A stretch of DNA of 48,771 nucleotides from Agromyces mediolanus (GTDB lineage Bacteria > Actinomycetota > Actinomycetes > Actinomycetales > Microbacteriaceae). This document shows positions 8,720 to 19,457 of the stretch, piece after piece. A model generated the notes under the pieces. The model did not search any database. It saw only the letters and a program-made list of their open reading frames with translations, and was not told where the DNA came from. Where the stretch lies: the NCBI RefSeq assembly GCF_014648575.1, contig NZ_BMRJ01000005.1, forward strand, positions 127,187-175,957. Direction: 5' to 3'. Numbering within the stretch: the first letter of the stretch is position 1; each line of letters starts with the position of its first letter. The translations under genes were made by a program, and so were the position numbers.

Positions 8720-8737
8720 AGTCTACGGCGGAGTCTA
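8720..8737 (-). promoter_or_regulatory. holA: Duplicated -10 elements (TAGACT twice) of holA
   Basis: On the minus strand TAGACT occurs at 8737-8732 and again at 8725-8720, as part of a 12-base tandem repeat (GCCGTAGACT in each copy). The second copy is 41 bases before the holA GTG, leaving room for the AGGAGGAG ribosome site at 8682-8689. The TAG triplets of both hexamers also serve as stop codons in the frame one base off comEC. Confidence 0.5.
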
Positions 8738-11196
8738 CGGCCGGCCGCCGTCATCGCGGGCGGTGCTGCGCTCCCCGCCTGCGCCCGTGCCGACGGTGGC
8801 GCCGCCGCTCCGCGCTCGCTCCAGAGGCGGAGCCCCTCACCGTCGGCGCCGACGAAGACCGTGCCCATGAGATCGGTGCGTGCCGGGTGCACGCCGTGCC
8901 GCTCGAGCAGGCCGAGCAGCGCGCTCGTCGGGTGCCCGTAGCCGTTCTCGGCGCCGACGCCGATCAGGCCGAGCACGGCGCCCAGGCGCGCGTAGAGCGC
9001 GTCGTACTGGTCGGCCGAGCCGTGGTGGGCCACCTTCACGACGTCGAAGCCGCCCGGTCGCACCGCGTCGAGGCGCTGCGCGAGCGAGATCTGCGCCGTC
9101 TCGCCGAGGTCGCCGAGGAGGAGCGCGCTCGCTTGCCGACCGTCGACGGCGAGGACGACGCTCGCGTCGTTGCCCGGCCGCGTCCCCGCCTCGGGCCAGA
9201 GGACCCGCCATCGGAGGCCGCCGAGCTCGCCGTTCCGGCCGGTCTCGGCTTCGACCGCAGGCACGCCGCGGTCGGCGAATGCACTGAGCGCCCGGCGCGA
9301 GCGGGCGCCGTCGGGCGGGCCGTGCAGGACGGCGTCGACGCGCTCGGCCACGGCCGGGACGCCCCCGACGTGGTCCGCGTCCCAGTGCGTGAGCACGAGC
9401 AGATCGACGCGGTCGACCCCGGCGAGCTCGAGGCAGCGCCCGAGCGGGGCCGGATCGGGGCCGGTGTCGATCAGCATCGTGCGCCCCTCGGATCGGAGCA
9501 GGACGGCGTCGCCCTGCCCGACGTCGCAGGCCACGGCGAACCACGAGCTCGGCCGCAGCAGTCCCGGGAGCACCCGGGTGCCGATCGCCCCGCCGACGGT
9601 GCCTGCGAGGACGAGGAGCACCAGGGCGAGCGAGAGCACGGCCAGCGGGCGGCGCTGCGGCCGCCCGAGCACGAGCCGCAACGCGAGGGCGGTGGTAACG
9701 AGCAGCAGGGCGGCGCCGGGCGCACCCGGCGGCCACGGCAATTGGGCGGCGGGCGCGCTCGACGCCGCGTGCGCGAGCGCCGCGATCCAGCTCGCGGGGA
9801 GCCAGGCGAGCTGGGTGAAGGCGAAGCCCACCGAGGGCAGGATCGGGAGGGCGAGGCAGGCGAGCAGCCCCAGGATCGTGCCGGCCGGCGCCGCCGGCGC
9901 GGCGAGGAGGTTCGCCGCGACCCCCGCGAGCGGGATCGCCGGCTCGAGGAGCACGAGGATGGGCTGGCAGGCGAGCTGCGCCGCGATCGGCACGGCCAGC
10001 ACGACCGCGAGCGGCGCCGGCATCACGCGCGCGAGCCGTGCGGCGAGCGGCGGGGCGAGCAGGATCAGGCCCCCGGTGGCCGCCACCGAGAGCGCGAATC
10101 CGAAGTCGCCCGCGTACCAGGGGTCGGCGACGAGGAGCACGATCACCGCCGTCGCGAGTGCCGGCACGCCGCCGCCCCGCCGCCCGCGGGCGAGGGCGAC
10201 GAGCAGCACGATGGCCATGGCTGCGGCGCGCACGACGCTCGCCTGCGGGGTCACGAGCACGACGAAGCCGAGCAGCGCGCCGATCGCGATCGCCACCCGC
10301 GCCCAGCGCGGTGCCCGGCAGCGAGCCGCGAGCCAGAACGCGGCCGCCGTGATGATCGCGCAGTTCGCCCCGGATACCGCGGTGAGATGCGTGAGCGAGC
10401 TCGCCTTCATCGCGGCATCGAGCTCCTCGCCGACGGCGCGCTCGTCGCCGACCGCGAGTCCGGGCACGAGCGCGCCGCCGTCGCCGCCGAGCTCGGTGGC
10501 CGCCCCCACGAGGCCGGAACGCAGCGGCAGCGCCCACGCGGCCCACCAGGGCGGTGCGGCGACGCTCTGCGCGCTGCCGCCGCTCAGCCGGAGCGCCGCC
10601 CGCTCAGAACTCGGCTGCGGCGTCGCCCTCGCCTCGAACGCGACCTGCGAGCCGAATCCGATCCGCGCGGGATCCGCCTCGAACTCGGCGACCACCGGCA
10701 GCGCGCGCACGGCACGGCCCTCGAGCTCGAGCACCCGCGCGGGCGCGCGAAGCCGCTGCGAGACGGAGTCGGCCCGCCCCTCGGCCGCGGCAGCGCCGGG
10801 TTCGTCGGCGTCGTCGAAGGCCGCGGCCGCGAACGAGGCGTCGCGCGGGGCGCCGACGAGTTCGACGACCACGGCCGCCGAGGCGTCGCGCTCCCCCGCG
10901 AACGGCCCGCGCTCGCGCTCCACCAGGGCGACGCCGGCGCTCGTCGCGACGACTGCGGCGGCTGCGGCCGAGACCAGGGCCAGCGTCGCTGCCGAGCGGC
11001 GCGTGCGCAGGACCGCGAGCAGCGCGGCGAGGGCCGCTGCCCACGAGACCGCGGGAGCGATCCAGATCCCGACCCCGGCCTCGGGCAGCCGCACCGCCGC
11101 CCACGCGACGCCCCAGGCCACGAGCGCGGGCAGAACGAGCCGCAGATCCCGCACGGCGACGCCGGTCCCCAGCGGCGGTTCCTGAGCGCCGGTCAC
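8735..11196 (-). CDS. comEC: ComEC/Rec2 DNA-uptake channel; 3' end uncertain, probable frameshift
   Basis: This is a competence-type DNA translocase. It has an N-terminal helix pair, an OB-like region, a polytopic Competence domain (VPGLAVGDE through many helices) and a C-terminal metallo-beta-lactamase-like domain. That domain has DVGQGDAVLLRSEG, the zinc motif THWDADHVGG and VVKVAHHGSADQY. Residues up to about 790 (ending near GTVFVGADGEGLRLW, around 8821) are normal family sequence. The GTG start overlaps the comEA stop (GTGA). Oddly, this frame has no stop before 7093 and runs right through holA. Either one-base shift would end at TGA 8753-8751 or TAG 8737-8735. I placed the end at 8735 on that reasoning, so the last 25-30 residues are uncertain. 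Confidence 0.75.
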
Positions 11197-11906
11197 AGGG
11201 CGACCCGGTCGACCAGCCCGGCGAACACGGCATCGCCGATGCCCGCGACCTCGAGCAGCTGCTCGACGCTCGTGAAGCCGCCGTTCGCGGCCCGCCAGTC
11301 GAGGATCCGCTGCGCGAGCGCCGGCCCGATGCGCGGCAGGGTGTCGAGCTCGGCGAGGCCCGCCGTGTTCAGCCGGACCACCCCCGCGCCGCCCGCCGTA
11401 CCCGGCGCACCGCCGGCTCCGCTCGCACCGCCCGCAGCGCCGGCCTGCGGGGGCGGCGCCTCTCCGGGCCGTGGGACGAGCAGCTGCTCGCCGTCGGTCA
11501 CCGGTCTGGCGAGGTTCACCCCGCTCGCATCGGCCTCGGCCGTGAGCCCGCCCGCGGCCGCGATGGCGTCGACGACCCGCGCGCCGGGTTCGAGTTCGAC
11601 GAGCCCCGGTTCCGCGACGGCCCCGAGGACGTGCACAAGCAGCACGGGCGACGCCGGAGCCCCGGTCAGCGCCCCGTCGGGCGCCGCGTCGGCCTCTGCC
11701 GCCTCACCGCCGAACTCGAGCGAACCGGCGTCCCCGCCGCCCGACCCGGCGAACGAGAGCAGTGCCGCCGCTGCGAGCGCCACGAGGAACACGACGATCG
11801 CCGCCCCGACGGCGATGCGGGTGCGCGCACCCGCTCGACGAGCCGAGGGCGCGAGCCGCGCCAGCGCCTCGTCGTCGCGCTCGTCGCCGTTCGGGAGTCC
11901 AGGCAT
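11193..11906 (-). CDS. comEA: ComEA-like helix-hairpin-helix DNA-binding protein
   Basis: The protein has 237 residues. A cytoplasmic Arg-rich head (1-30) is followed by one membrane helix at about 31-52. An SLBB-type domain comes next (VLVHVLGAVAEPGLVEL...DAIAAAGGLT, about 88-145), then a Gly/Ala/Pro linker. The C-terminal double HhH motif (LNTAGLAELDTLPRIGPALAQRILDWR...FTSVEQLLEVAGIG) binds double-stranded DNA. It should hold incoming DNA outside the membrane and pass it to ComEC, whose gene overlaps by 4 bases. Transcription may start at the A of the ATG. Whether the organism is naturally competent cannot be told, as other uptake genes lie outside the window. Confidence 0.94.
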   Translation of the reverse strand: MPGLPNGDERDDEALARLAPSARRAGARTRIAVGAAIVVFLVALAAAALLSFAGSGGGDAGSLEFGGEAAEADAAPDGALTGAPASPVLLVHVLGAVAEPGLVELEPGARVVDAIAAAGGLTAEADASGVNLARPVTDGEQLLVPRPGEAPPPQAGAAGGASGAGGAPGTAGGAGVVRLNTAGLAELDTLPRIGPALAQRILDWRAANGGFTSVEQLLEVAGIGDAVFAGLVDRVAL

Positions 11907-11912
11907 GGGACG

Positions 11913-11918
11913 ACGCTA
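11913..11918 (-). promoter_or_regulatory. -10 element (TAGCGT) of comEA-comEC
   Basis: TAGCGT on the minus strand is followed by exactly 6 bases and then the comEA ATG, predicting a leaderless transcript. No Shine-Dalgarno sequence is present in the 6 bases. Confidence 0.5.
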
Positions 11919-12047
11919 CGGTCGACCGCACCGGGCGGGACGCAGGCACCAGGAGTCGGTGAGCGCGAAGCCATCCGCCCCGCCTGTGGAGGACGGCCGG
12001 ACGGCGCGCACGCCTGCCGATGCGCGCAGCCGCGGGCCGCGCCGGAC

Positions 12048-14624
12048 CTACCCCCGCGTGGCGATGTTGACGAGCTTCGGCGCGCGCACGATGACGTTCA
12101 CGATCTCGCGCTCGCCGATCGCCCGCGTCACCGCGACCGAGTCGCGCGCGAGACGCTCCAGCTCGTCGGCGGACACCTTCGGCGAGACCTCCAGCCGGTC
12201 GCGCACCTTGCCGTCGACCTGCACGATCGCGGTGACCTGATCCTCCACGAGCAGCGCCGGGTCGGCCTTGCGCCAGGGCACGAGCGCCACCGAGGGCTCG
12301 TAGCCGAGCCGCTGCCACATGTCCTCCGCCGTGAACGGCGCGAACAGGTCGAGGATCATCGCGGTCACCTCGGCGGCCTCGCGCACCGCGGCGTCGGCCG
12401 GGCCGGGGCCCTGGTCGATCGCCTTGCGGGTCAGGTTCACGAGCTCCATCAGGCGGGCGACGATGACGTTGAACTTGTACGACTCGGCCAGCCCCGGGGC
12501 ATCCGCCAGCAGTCGGTGCGAGGCGCGCCGCAGCGCGCGGTCGCCCGTCGACCAGTCGACCTCGGGGGCGCTCGTCACGTCGTGCGCGACGCGCCACGCG
12601 CGAGCGAGGAACTTCGCGGAGCCGACCGGCGACACGTCGGCCCAGTCGATGTCGTCCTCCGGCGGCCCGGCGAACGCGAGCGTGACGCGGAGGGCGTCGG
12701 TGCCGTGCGCGGCGAGCTCGGAGGCGAACTCGACGAGGTTGCCCTTCGACTTCGACATCTTCGAGCCGTCCATGAGCACCATGCCCTGGTTCAGCAGGGA
12801 GGTGAACGGCTCGGTGAAGCGCAGGTAGCCGAGGTCGAACAGCACCTTCGTGATGAAGCGGGAGTACAGCAGGTGCAGGATCGCGTGCTCGACGCCGCCG
12901 ACGTACTGGTCGACGGGCGCCCACTTCTCGGCCTCGGCCGGGTCGAAGGCGCGCGTGTCGTCGTTCGCGTTCAGGTAACGCAGGTAGTACCAGGAGCTGT
13001 CGACGAAGGTGTCCATCGTGTCGGAGTCGCGCTTGGCGGCGCCGCCGCACTTCGGGCAGGCCACGTTGACCCACGCCTCGGCCGCGCCCAGCGGGCTCGT
13101 GCCCTTCGGCTTCAGGTCGAGGCCGGCCGCGTCGGGCAGCCGCACCGGCAGCTCGGACTCGGGCACGGGCACCTCGCCGCAGTCGGCGCAGTGGATGATC
13201 GGGATGGGTGTGCCCCAGAAGCGCTGGCGGGAGATCAGCCAGTCGCGCAGCCGGAAGTTCTTCGCGGCGCGGCCGGTGCCGCGCTCGTCGAGGATTTCGA
13301 TGGCCCGGCGGATGGCGTTCGACTTCGACAGCCCGTCGAGCGGCCCGGAGTTGATCAGCCGGCCCTCGCCCGTGAGCGCGACGCCGGTGGAGGCCGGGTC
13401 GAGCGGGGGCAGGTCGTCGGGCTCGATCGCGTTGCCGTCGGCGTCGGTCGGGATGACCGGGATGACGCCCGTCACGGGCGCGTTCGTGTCGACGACGACG
13501 CGCACCGGCAGCTCGAAGGCGCGGGCGAAGTCGAGGTCGCGCTGGTCGTGCGCGGGCACGGCCATGATCGCGCCGTGGCCGTAGTCGGCGAGCACGTAGT
13601 CGCTCGCCCAGATCGGCAGGCGCTCGCCGTTCAGCGGGTTGACCGCGTAGCGCTCGAGGAAGACGCCCGTCTTCGGCCGGTCGGTCGCGAGCCGGTCGAT
13701 GTCGCTCTCGGCGCGCACGGACTCGAGGTACCCCTCGAAGTTGCGCTGCACCTCGGCCGAGGCGCCGCCCGCGAGCTCCGCGGCGAGCGGGGAGTCGACG
13801 GCGACGACCATGAAGGTCGCGCCGTACAGCGTGTCGGGACGGGTCGTGAACACGGTGACGCGCTCGTCGCGGCCCTCGATCTCGAACTCGACGTCGGCGC
13901 CCGAGGAGCGGCCGATCCAGTTGCGCTGCATCGAGACGACCTTCGACGGCCAGGTGCCCTCGAGCTGGTTGAGGTCGTCGAGCAGCCGGTCGGCGTAGTC
14001 CGTGACCCGGAAGTACCACTGGGTCAGCGCCTTCTTCGTCACGACGGCGCCGCAGCGCTCGCAGCGCCCGTCGACGACCTGCTCGTTCGCGAGCACCGTC
14101 TGGTCGTTCGGGCACCAGTTGACCTGGCCGGCCTTGCGGTAGGCGATGCCCTGCTCGTAGAGCTTCAGGAACAGCCACTGGTTCCACTTGTAGTACTCGG
14201 GGTCGCTCGTGTGCAGCTCGCGCGACCAGTCGAAGCTCGGCGCGTACTGACGGAACGAGCGCTTCTGCTGCGCGATGTTCGCGTAGGTCCACTCGCGCGG
14301 GTCGGCGCCGCGCTTGATGGCGGCGTTCTCGGCCGGGAGGCCGAAGGAGTCCCAGCCGATCGGGTGCAGCACGTCGAAGCCCTGGTGGCGCCAGTAGCGG
14401 GCGGAGATGTCGCCGAAGCCGAACGCCTCGGCGTGGCCCATGTGCAGGTCGCCGGAGGGGTAGGGGAACATGTCGAGCACGTACTTGCGGGGGCGGGTGT
14501 CGCCCTCGCGGCCCGCGCGGAAGAGCTCGCGCTCCTCCCACACCGGAAGCCACTTCTCCTGGATGGCGGCGAAGTCGTAGGCGTCGGCGTCGGGGCGCGG
14601 CACGGATTCCTGCTCGTTGACCAC
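12048..14624 (-). CDS. leuS: Leucyl-tRNA synthetase
   Basis: The protein has 858 residues and the bacterial LeuRS plan. The HIGH-type signature HMGH is at 61-64 in [17 protein letters not shown]. Two CxxC zinc pairs follow (CERCG and the later CADCG/CPKCG). The CP1 editing domain has the [12 protein letters not shown] motif, and the KMSKS loop lies near residue 620 ([10 protein letters not shown]). The anticodon-binding domain ends with a C-terminal [17 protein letters not shown] tail. It charges tRNA-Leu and edits mischarged products. The start is GTG at 14624 with GAGAG just upstream. It is a separate unit, 76 bases after pabB, and the 141 bases before comEA show no clear hairpin. Confidence 0.98.
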   Translation of the reverse strand: MVNEQESVPRPDADAYDFAAIQEKWLPVWEERELFRAGREGDTRPRKYVLDMFPYPSGDLHMGHAEAFGFGDISARYWRHQGFDVLHPIGWDSFGLPAENAAIKRGADPREWTYANIAQQKRSFRQYAPSFDWSRELHTSDPEYYKWNQWLFLKLYEQGIAYRKAGQVNWCPNDQTVLANEQVVDGRCERCGAVVTKKALTQWYFRVTDYADRLLDDLNQLEGTWPSKVVSMQRNWIGRSSGADVEFEIEGRDERVTVFTTRPDTLYGATFMVVAVDSPLAAELAGGASAEVQRNFEGYLESVRAESDIDRLATDRPKTGVFLERYAVNPLNGERLPIWASDYVLADYGHGAIMAVPAHDQRDLDFARAFELPVRVVVDTNAPVTGVIPVIPTDADGNAIEPDDLPPLDPASTGVALTGEGRLINSGPLDGLSKSNAIRRAIEILDERGTGRAAKNFRLRDWLISRQRFWGTPIPIIHCADCGEVPVPESELPVRLPDAAGLDLKPKGTSPLGAAEAWVNVACPKCGGAAKRDSDTMDTFVDSSWYYLRYLNANDDTRAFDPAEAEKWAPVDQYVGGVEHAILHLLYSRFITKVLFDLGYLRFTEPFTSLLNQGMVLMDGSKMSKSKGNLVEFASELAAHGTDALRVTLAFAGPPEDDIDWADVSPVGSAKFLARAWRVAHDVTSAPEVDWSTGDRALRRASHRLLADAPGLAESYKFNVIVARLMELVNLTRKAIDQGPGPADAAVREAAEVTAMILDLFAPFTAEDMWQRLGYEPSVALVPWRKADPALLVEDQVTAIVQVDGKVRDRLEVSPKVSADELERLARDSVAVTRAIGEREIVNVIVRAPKLVNIATRG

Positions 14625-14700
14625 GTGACTCTCAATCGTGCGTATCTGCGGGGGTGGGATCGCGGGCGCGACGGAAGCGCGCTCGGTGCGAGGTTCCAGC

Positions 14701-16092
14701 CTATTCGATCGCGGCGTCGGGGGCGGCGCCGAGGGCGTCGAGCAGCGCCCGGGCCTTGACCCGGGTCTCCTCGACCTCCTCCTCGGGCACCGAGAGCGCG
14801 GTGATGCCGCCGCCGGTGCCGATCGAGGCGCCCTCGGGGGTCACGACGATCGAGCGGATCACCATGGCGAGATCGGCGCCGCCGTCGACGGAGAGCGTGC
14901 CGAAGGCGCCCGAGTAGACGCCGCGCTCCCCGGCCTCGAGCTCGTGCAGGATGCGCATGGCGCTCTCCTTCGGAGCCCCGGTCATCGAGCCGGCGGGGAA
15001 CGCCGCGGCGACGGCGTCGACGGCGCCGAGCCCGGGTCGCAGCCGCGCGGAGACGGTGGAGACGAGCTGGTGCACGTGCGGGTACTCCTCGACCGTGTGC
15101 AGGCCGCTCACGCGCACACTGCCGAGCTCGGCGACGCGCGAGAGGTCGTTGCGCATCAGGTCGACGATCATGAGGTTCTCGGCGCGCTCCTTCTCGCTCG
15201 CGAGCAGCTCCGCGCGGAGGGCCGCGTCACGGTCCGGGTCGGGATGCCGGGGCCGGGTGCCCTTCATCGGCTTCGTCGAGACGAGTCCGCCGGGCTCGAC
15301 GAGCAGGAACTGCTCGGGCGAGGCGCTGACGAGGGCGGTGCCCTCGAAGCGGAGCAGCCCGCCGTGGTGGCTGCGGCTCGTGCGGCGCAGTCGCCGGTAC
15401 AGCTCGACGGGGTCGAACCGGCCGTCGACGTCGATCCGGTTGGTGAGGCAGAGCTGGTAGGCGTCGCCGCGGGCGATCGCCTCCTGGCAGGCGCGGATGC
15501 GTCGCCGGTACGCCGCCGGGGAGTGCCGCCAGCGGGGCCGGGCCACGCGAGCGGGCCCGGCGGGGGCGGGATCGAGGTCGGGCGTCGCCTCGGGCAGCGC
15601 GGCGATGGCCGCCGCGGTGCGCTCGGCCCAGGATGCCTGGGCCGCGACGAGGCCGGGATCCGCCCCGTCCTCGAGCCACTCGAGCCGCATCGTGCGGGCG
15701 CCGTGGTCGAAGACCACGGCGCGCTCGGCGAAGAAGAGGGCGGCCGCCGGCGATCCGGTGGACGCGGCGGGCAACGCCAGCGCGCGGGCGCCGAACTCGT
15801 AGCCGAACCAGCCGATCCAGCCGAGCGGGGTCGCGGCCGCGTCGCCGTCGCCGTCGAGGGGATCAGCCAGCTCGGCGCGGAGCCTCGTGAAGACGGCCGC
15901 AGGCGGCGTCGCGTCGTCGGCGACGAGGATCGCCGCGCCGTCCCGCGGCACGGCGATGACGCTCGTGCCCGAGCTCGCGTCGATGCCGGAGTCGAGCCAG
16001 GCCGAGACCGGGGCGTCGGCGGCGAGCTCGCGGTGCACGAGCTCCGGGTCGCGCCACCCGGGCAGCGGTCGGCGACGGAGGCGTCGGGGCAT
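14701..16092 (-). CDS. pabB: Aminodeoxychorismate synthase component I
   Basis: The protein has 463 residues in the chorismate-binding enzyme family. The C-terminal catalytic domain (about 190-455) carries the PabB hallmark PMKGT with K277, the lysine that forms the covalent intermediate; TrpE has alanine at this place. Further motifs are [23 protein letters not shown] and [19 protein letters not shown]. It converts chorismate plus ammonia to 4-amino-4-deoxychorismate in folate synthesis. The partners pabA (glutaminase) and pabC (lyase) are not in this window. The -10 element TAGGCT ends 6 bases before the ATG, so the mRNA is probably leaderless. The 60 bases between it and cydC carry only this promoter. 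Confidence 0.92.
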   Translation of the reverse strand: MPRRLRRRPLPGWRDPELVHRELAADAPVSAWLDSGIDASSGTSVIAVPRDGAAILVADDATPPAAVFTRLRAELADPLDGDGDAAATPLGWIGWFGYEFGARALALPAASTGSPAAALFFAERAVVFDHGARTMRLEWLEDGADPGLVAAQASWAERTAAAIAALPEATPDLDPAPAGPARVARPRWRHSPAAYRRRIRACQEAIARGDAYQLCLTNRIDVDGRFDPVELYRRLRRTSRSHHGGLLRFEGTALVSASPEQFLLVEPGGLVSTKPMKGTRPRHPDPDRDAALRAELLASEKERAENLMIVDLMRNDLSRVAELGSVRVSGLHTVEEYPHVHQLVSTVSARLRPGLGAVDAVAAAFPAGSMTGAPKESAMRILHELEAGERGVYSGAFGTLSVDGGADLAMVIRSIVVTPEGASIGTGGGITALSVPEEEVEETRVKARALLDALGAAPDAAIE

Positions 16093-16098
16093 CCCCTC

Positions 16099-16104
16099 AG
16101 CCTA
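16099..16104 (-). promoter_or_regulatory. -10 element (TAGGCT) of pabB
   Basis: TAGGCT on the minus strand is followed by 6 bases and the ATG at 16092. This spacing puts the transcription start on the A of the start codon. Confidence 0.5.
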
Positions 16105-16152
16105 CGGCGCACGCGGCCCGCGCCGCGCCCGCTCCCGCGCTGCGCGCGCGGC

Positions 16153-17823
16153 TCAGCCGAGCACGAGCTCCCGGTCGACGAGCCCCGCCGCGACCGGCGT
16201 GTGCGAGATGAGCACGACGGAGCGACCGGATGCCGCGTCGAGCAGCTCGGCGAGCAGCGCGTCCGCCCGGGCACGGTCGACGCTCGCGGTCGGCTCGTCG
16301 AGGACGAGGACGTCGAAGTCGGCGAGCATCGCCCTCGCCAGCGCGATGCGATGGGCCTGTCCGCCGGACACGAGTGCGCCGCGCTCCCCGACCGGCGCGT
16401 CGAGGCCGCCGCGTTCGCGCATCCACCCGCCGAGGCCGACGCGCTCGACCACCTCCTCGAGCTCGGCGTCGCTCGCGGTATCGCGGGCGAAGATCAGGTT
16501 CTGCCGGATCGACTCGTCGAAGAGCCAGGGCCGCTGCTCGACGAGTCCGATGCGGTCGCGCAGCCGGTGAGCGTCGAGCTCGCGCGCCTCGACGCCGTCG
16601 ACGCGGTAGGAGCCGCCGTACTCGAGGAAGCGCACGAGCACGTGGGCGAGCGTCGTCTTGCCGCTGCCGCTCGGGCCTCTGACGAGCAGGCGCTCCCCCG
16701 GTCCCAGGTCCAGATCGACCGCCGGGAGCGCGTTCGGCCGGTCGTGACCGGTGGCGCCAGGCCAGTCGGCGTGCACGCCGCGGAGTTCGAGCCGGGGTGC
16801 CGCGCCACGGTCGGGCAGCGCGCGCGGCGCGACGGCCGGCACCGGGAGCTCCGGCGGCACCTCGGCGGGCACCGCGAGGGCGACCCGCTCCGCCGCCGAG
16901 CGCGCGACCCGCCAGGCCGCGGCCGCCGGCGGGATCGCCGCGGCCACCTCGGCGACGGCGAGCGGCACGAGCGCGAGGATCGCGAGCGTCGGTCCGTCGA
17001 TCCCGCCGCTCGAGAGCACGGGGGCGGCGAGCCAGATCGCGACGGCCGCGCCGATGCCGCCCATGGCCGCCACCGCGGCGGCCACGGCGCCGGCGGCGAC
17101 CGCGCGCGCCCGCGAGACGCGTCCGAGCTCCCGGGCGAAGCCGTCGATGCGGTCGAGGTCGGCGTCCGCGGCGCCGTAGGCGACGAGCAGCTCCCTGGTG
17201 CGGAGGTGCTCGACGACCGCCTGCTGGAGCCGACCGCGCAGCGGGGCGAGTTCGCGGTCGGCCCGCGCGCCCGCGCGGTGCTGGGCGAGGAGCGCGAGGC
17301 CGATGCCGGCCACGAGCACGAGGGCGAGCCCGGCCGCCGCACCGGGCGCGAGGAAGGCGATGCCCGTCACCGCGGCGACGAGCACGACGAGCGCGCTCAC
17401 GACCGGCTGCACCACGCGGAGCGCGAGGTTCTGCAGCTCGTCGACGTCTCCGACGAAGCGGGCGAGCAGTTCGCCGCCGCGGGTGGCGGGGACCCCGTCG
17501 GGTGCCACGGGGAGCATCCGCTCGTACACTCCCGCCCGCACCGCGGCGAGCTGCCGGAACGCCGCATCGTGCCCCGCGAGGCGTTCGAGGTAGCGGAAGA
17601 CGGCGCGCGAGAGCGCGAACGCGCGCACCCCGACGATGCCGAGGGAGAGGAAGAGGATCGGCGGCTGCTCGGCCGCCCGGGTGATCAGCCAGGCGCTCGC
17701 GGCGAGCAGCGCGACCGCGGAGCCGCCGGAGGCGATGCCGGCGAGCACCGCGGGCAGGAGCCGCGGGAGCGGCGGCATCGCCTCGCGCAGCGCGCGACGG
17801 GTGGCGGGATCAGTGCGCGACAC
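16153..17823 (-). CDS. cydC: Heterodimeric ABC exporter subunit CydC
   Basis: The protein has 556 residues: a six-helix transmembrane domain (about 20-310) followed by an ATPase domain. Walker A is VRGPSGSGKTT, the signature is the degenerate VSGGQAHR, and Walker B is VLVLDEPTAS. With CydD it exports thiols (cysteine and glutathione in E. coli) and binds heme. This activity is needed to assemble cytochrome bd. The GTG at 17823 lies inside the end of cydD (14-base overlap), so the pair is translationally coupled. It is the last gene of cydABDC. The non-canonical signature motif is compatible with asymmetric ATP sites in such heterodimers. Confidence 0.93.
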   Translation of the reverse strand: MSRTDPATRRALREAMPPLPRLLPAVLAGIASGGSAVALLAASAWLITRAAEQPPILFLSLGIVGVRAFALSRAVFRYLERLAGHDAAFRQLAAVRAGVYERMLPVAPDGVPATRGGELLARFVGDVDELQNLALRVVQPVVSALVVLVAAVTGIAFLAPGAAAGLALVLVAGIGLALLAQHRAGARADRELAPLRGRLQQAVVEHLRTRELLVAYGAADADLDRIDGFARELGRVSRARAVAAGAVAAAVAAMGGIGAAVAIWLAAPVLSSGGIDGPTLAILALVPLAVAEVAAAIPPAAAAWRVARSAAERVALAVPAEVPPELPVPAVAPRALPDRGAAPRLELRGVHADWPGATGHDRPNALPAVDLDLGPGERLLVRGPSGSGKTTLAHVLVRFLEYGGSYRVDGVEARELDAHRLRDRIGLVEQRPWLFDESIRQNLIFARDTASDAELEEVVERVGLGGWMRERGGLDAPVGERGALVSGGQAHRIALARAMLADFDVLVLDEPTASVDRARADALLAELLDAASGRSVVLISHTPVAAGLVDRELVLG

Positions 17824-19456
17824 GGGCGGCCTCCCGAAGCTCGACGGTGCGGTCGGCGGCCGCGACGAGCGCGGGGCGGTGGCTCGCGACGAGCACCGCG
17901 GTGCCGTCGTCCGCGAGCCGGCGCACTGCGGCCGCGAGCCGGGCCTCGTGGTCGGCGTCGAGCGCCGAGCTCGGCTCGTCGAGGATCAGCAGCCGCAGCC
18001 CTTCGGCGCGCACCCGGTGCCAGGCGCGGGCGACCGCGACCCGCTGCTGCTGCCCGCCGGAGAGGCCCACCCCCTCGGGGCCGACAAGGTGCGCGGGGTC
18101 GAGCCCCACGGCGAGCTCGGCGATCGCCTCCTCGAGCAGCGCCTCGGGCGCGCGCTCGCTGCCGAGCCGGATGTTCGACGCGACGGTGCCGGCGCGGAGC
18201 AGCGGCTGCTGGCCCGCCCAGGCCGCGCGCGGCCTGGCCGCGGGTCCCGCGGGCACGCCGTCGACCCAGGCCTCGCCGTCCGCCTCGGCGAAGCCGAGCA
18301 GCGCGGCGATGAGACTCGACTTGCCCGCACCGCTCGGTCCGACGAGCGCGACCACCTCCCCCGGCGCCAGTTCGAGGTCCACTGGGGCGGCGACGGCGCG
18401 GCCGTCGCGCAGCGCGGCGAACCGCTCCAGCCGGAGCGCCGCGCCGCCGTCCGCGCCGGACGTCGCCGAGGCCTGCATGGTCGCGGCGCGCACGGCCGAG
18501 GCATCCGCCCGCTCCCCCGCCTCGATGCGGTCGAGCGCCTCGCCGGAGGCCTCGAGCCCCTCGGTCGAGGCGTGGAAGGCGGCGCCCACGTTCCGCAGCG
18601 GCAGGAACACCTCCGGCGCGAGCACGAGCACGAAGAGTCCGGCGAACAGCCCCATCTCGCCGGAGACGAGACGCAGGCCGATGGAGACGGCGACGAGCGC
18701 GATCGACAGGCTGGCCCCGAACTCGAGCACGAAGCCGGAGAGGAAGGTCACCCGCAGCACGCGCATCGTCTTGCCGCGGTAGGCGTCGGTCGCGCGCCGG
18801 ATGCGGCCCAGCTGGCGCTCCGCGCGATTGAACACCACGAGCGTCGACAGGCCGCCGACGATCTCGAGGAAGGCGGTCGAGAGCTGCTGCAGGCCCTCCC
18901 ACTGGCGCTGCTGCACCTGCTTGGTGGCCAAGCCGATGAGCGCCATGAAGATCGGCAACAGGGGCAGCACGATGACGAGGATGAGCCCGGAGAGCGGGTC
19001 GGCGAGCCAGACCGCGACGAGCAGGATCGGCATCGCGACCACCGTGAGCACGAGCTGCGGGAGGTACCGGCCGAAGTAGTCGTCGAGGGCGTCGAGCCCC
19101 GGGCCGAGCAGCGTGGCGAGGCGCCCCGTGCCGCCCGGCTCGCCCGCGCCGCGGTCGACCGACTCGAGCACGGCCCGGCGGAGCTCCGCTTTCACCCGCA
19201 CCGCCCCGGCGGCGCCGGACCACTCCCACACCCACGCCGCGAGCGCGCGCACGAGCACGCAGCCGACGAGCAGCAGCATCGCCCAGCCGAGTTCCGTCAG
19301 GGGGACGCCCGAGACGAGGTCGGTGACGATCCGGGCGAGCCCGTAGGCGAAGCCGATGACGGCGACGGCCTGGACGAGCGCGACCGCGCCGCCCGCGGCG
19401 AGGAAGCCGCGGGCGGCGCCGGAGCGCCGGATGAGGCGTGGGTCGAGCGGTTTCAC
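17810..19456 (-). CDS. cydD: Heterodimeric ABC exporter subunit CydD
   Basis: The protein has 548 residues. Six membrane helices (about 20-300) include the PLLPIFMALIGLATK segment. The ATPase domain carries Walker A LVGPSGAGKSS, the Q-loop WAGQQPLLRAGTVASNIRLG, the canonical signature LSGGQQQR and Walker B LLILDEPSSALD. It is the partner of CydC. The GTG start follows the cydB stop after one base, so the oxidase and its assembly transporter form one operon. CydD is told from CydC by position after cydB and by its canonical LSGGQQQR. Confidence 0.93.
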   Translation of the reverse strand: MKPLDPRLIRRSGAARGFLAAGGAVALVQAVAVIGFAYGLARIVTDLVSGVPLTELGWAMLLLVGCVLVRALAAWVWEWSGAAGAVRVKAELRRAVLESVDRGAGEPGGTGRLATLLGPGLDALDDYFGRYLPQLVLTVVAMPILLVAVWLADPLSGLILVIVLPLLPIFMALIGLATKQVQQRQWEGLQQLSTAFLEIVGGLSTLVVFNRAERQLGRIRRATDAYRGKTMRVLRVTFLSGFVLEFGASLSIALVAVSIGLRLVSGEMGLFAGLFVLVLAPEVFLPLRNVGAAFHASTEGLEASGEALDRIEAGERADASAVRAATMQASATSGADGGAALRLERFAALRDGRAVAAPVDLELAPGEVVALVGPSGAGKSSLIAALLGFAEADGEAWVDGVPAGPAARPRAAWAGQQPLLRAGTVASNIRLGSERAPEALLEEAIAELAVGLDPAHLVGPEGVGLSGGQQQRVAVARAWHRVRAEGLRLLILDEPSSALDADHEARLAAAVRRLADDGTAVLVASHRPALVAAADRTVELREAARVAH

Positions 19457-19457
19457 G

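Noticed and set aside
7093..8720. A natural ComEC-holA out-of-frame overlap or a 1367-residue ComEC
   Set aside because: The extension reads as a shadow of holA with no conserved content, and both other frames stop right where comEC should end.
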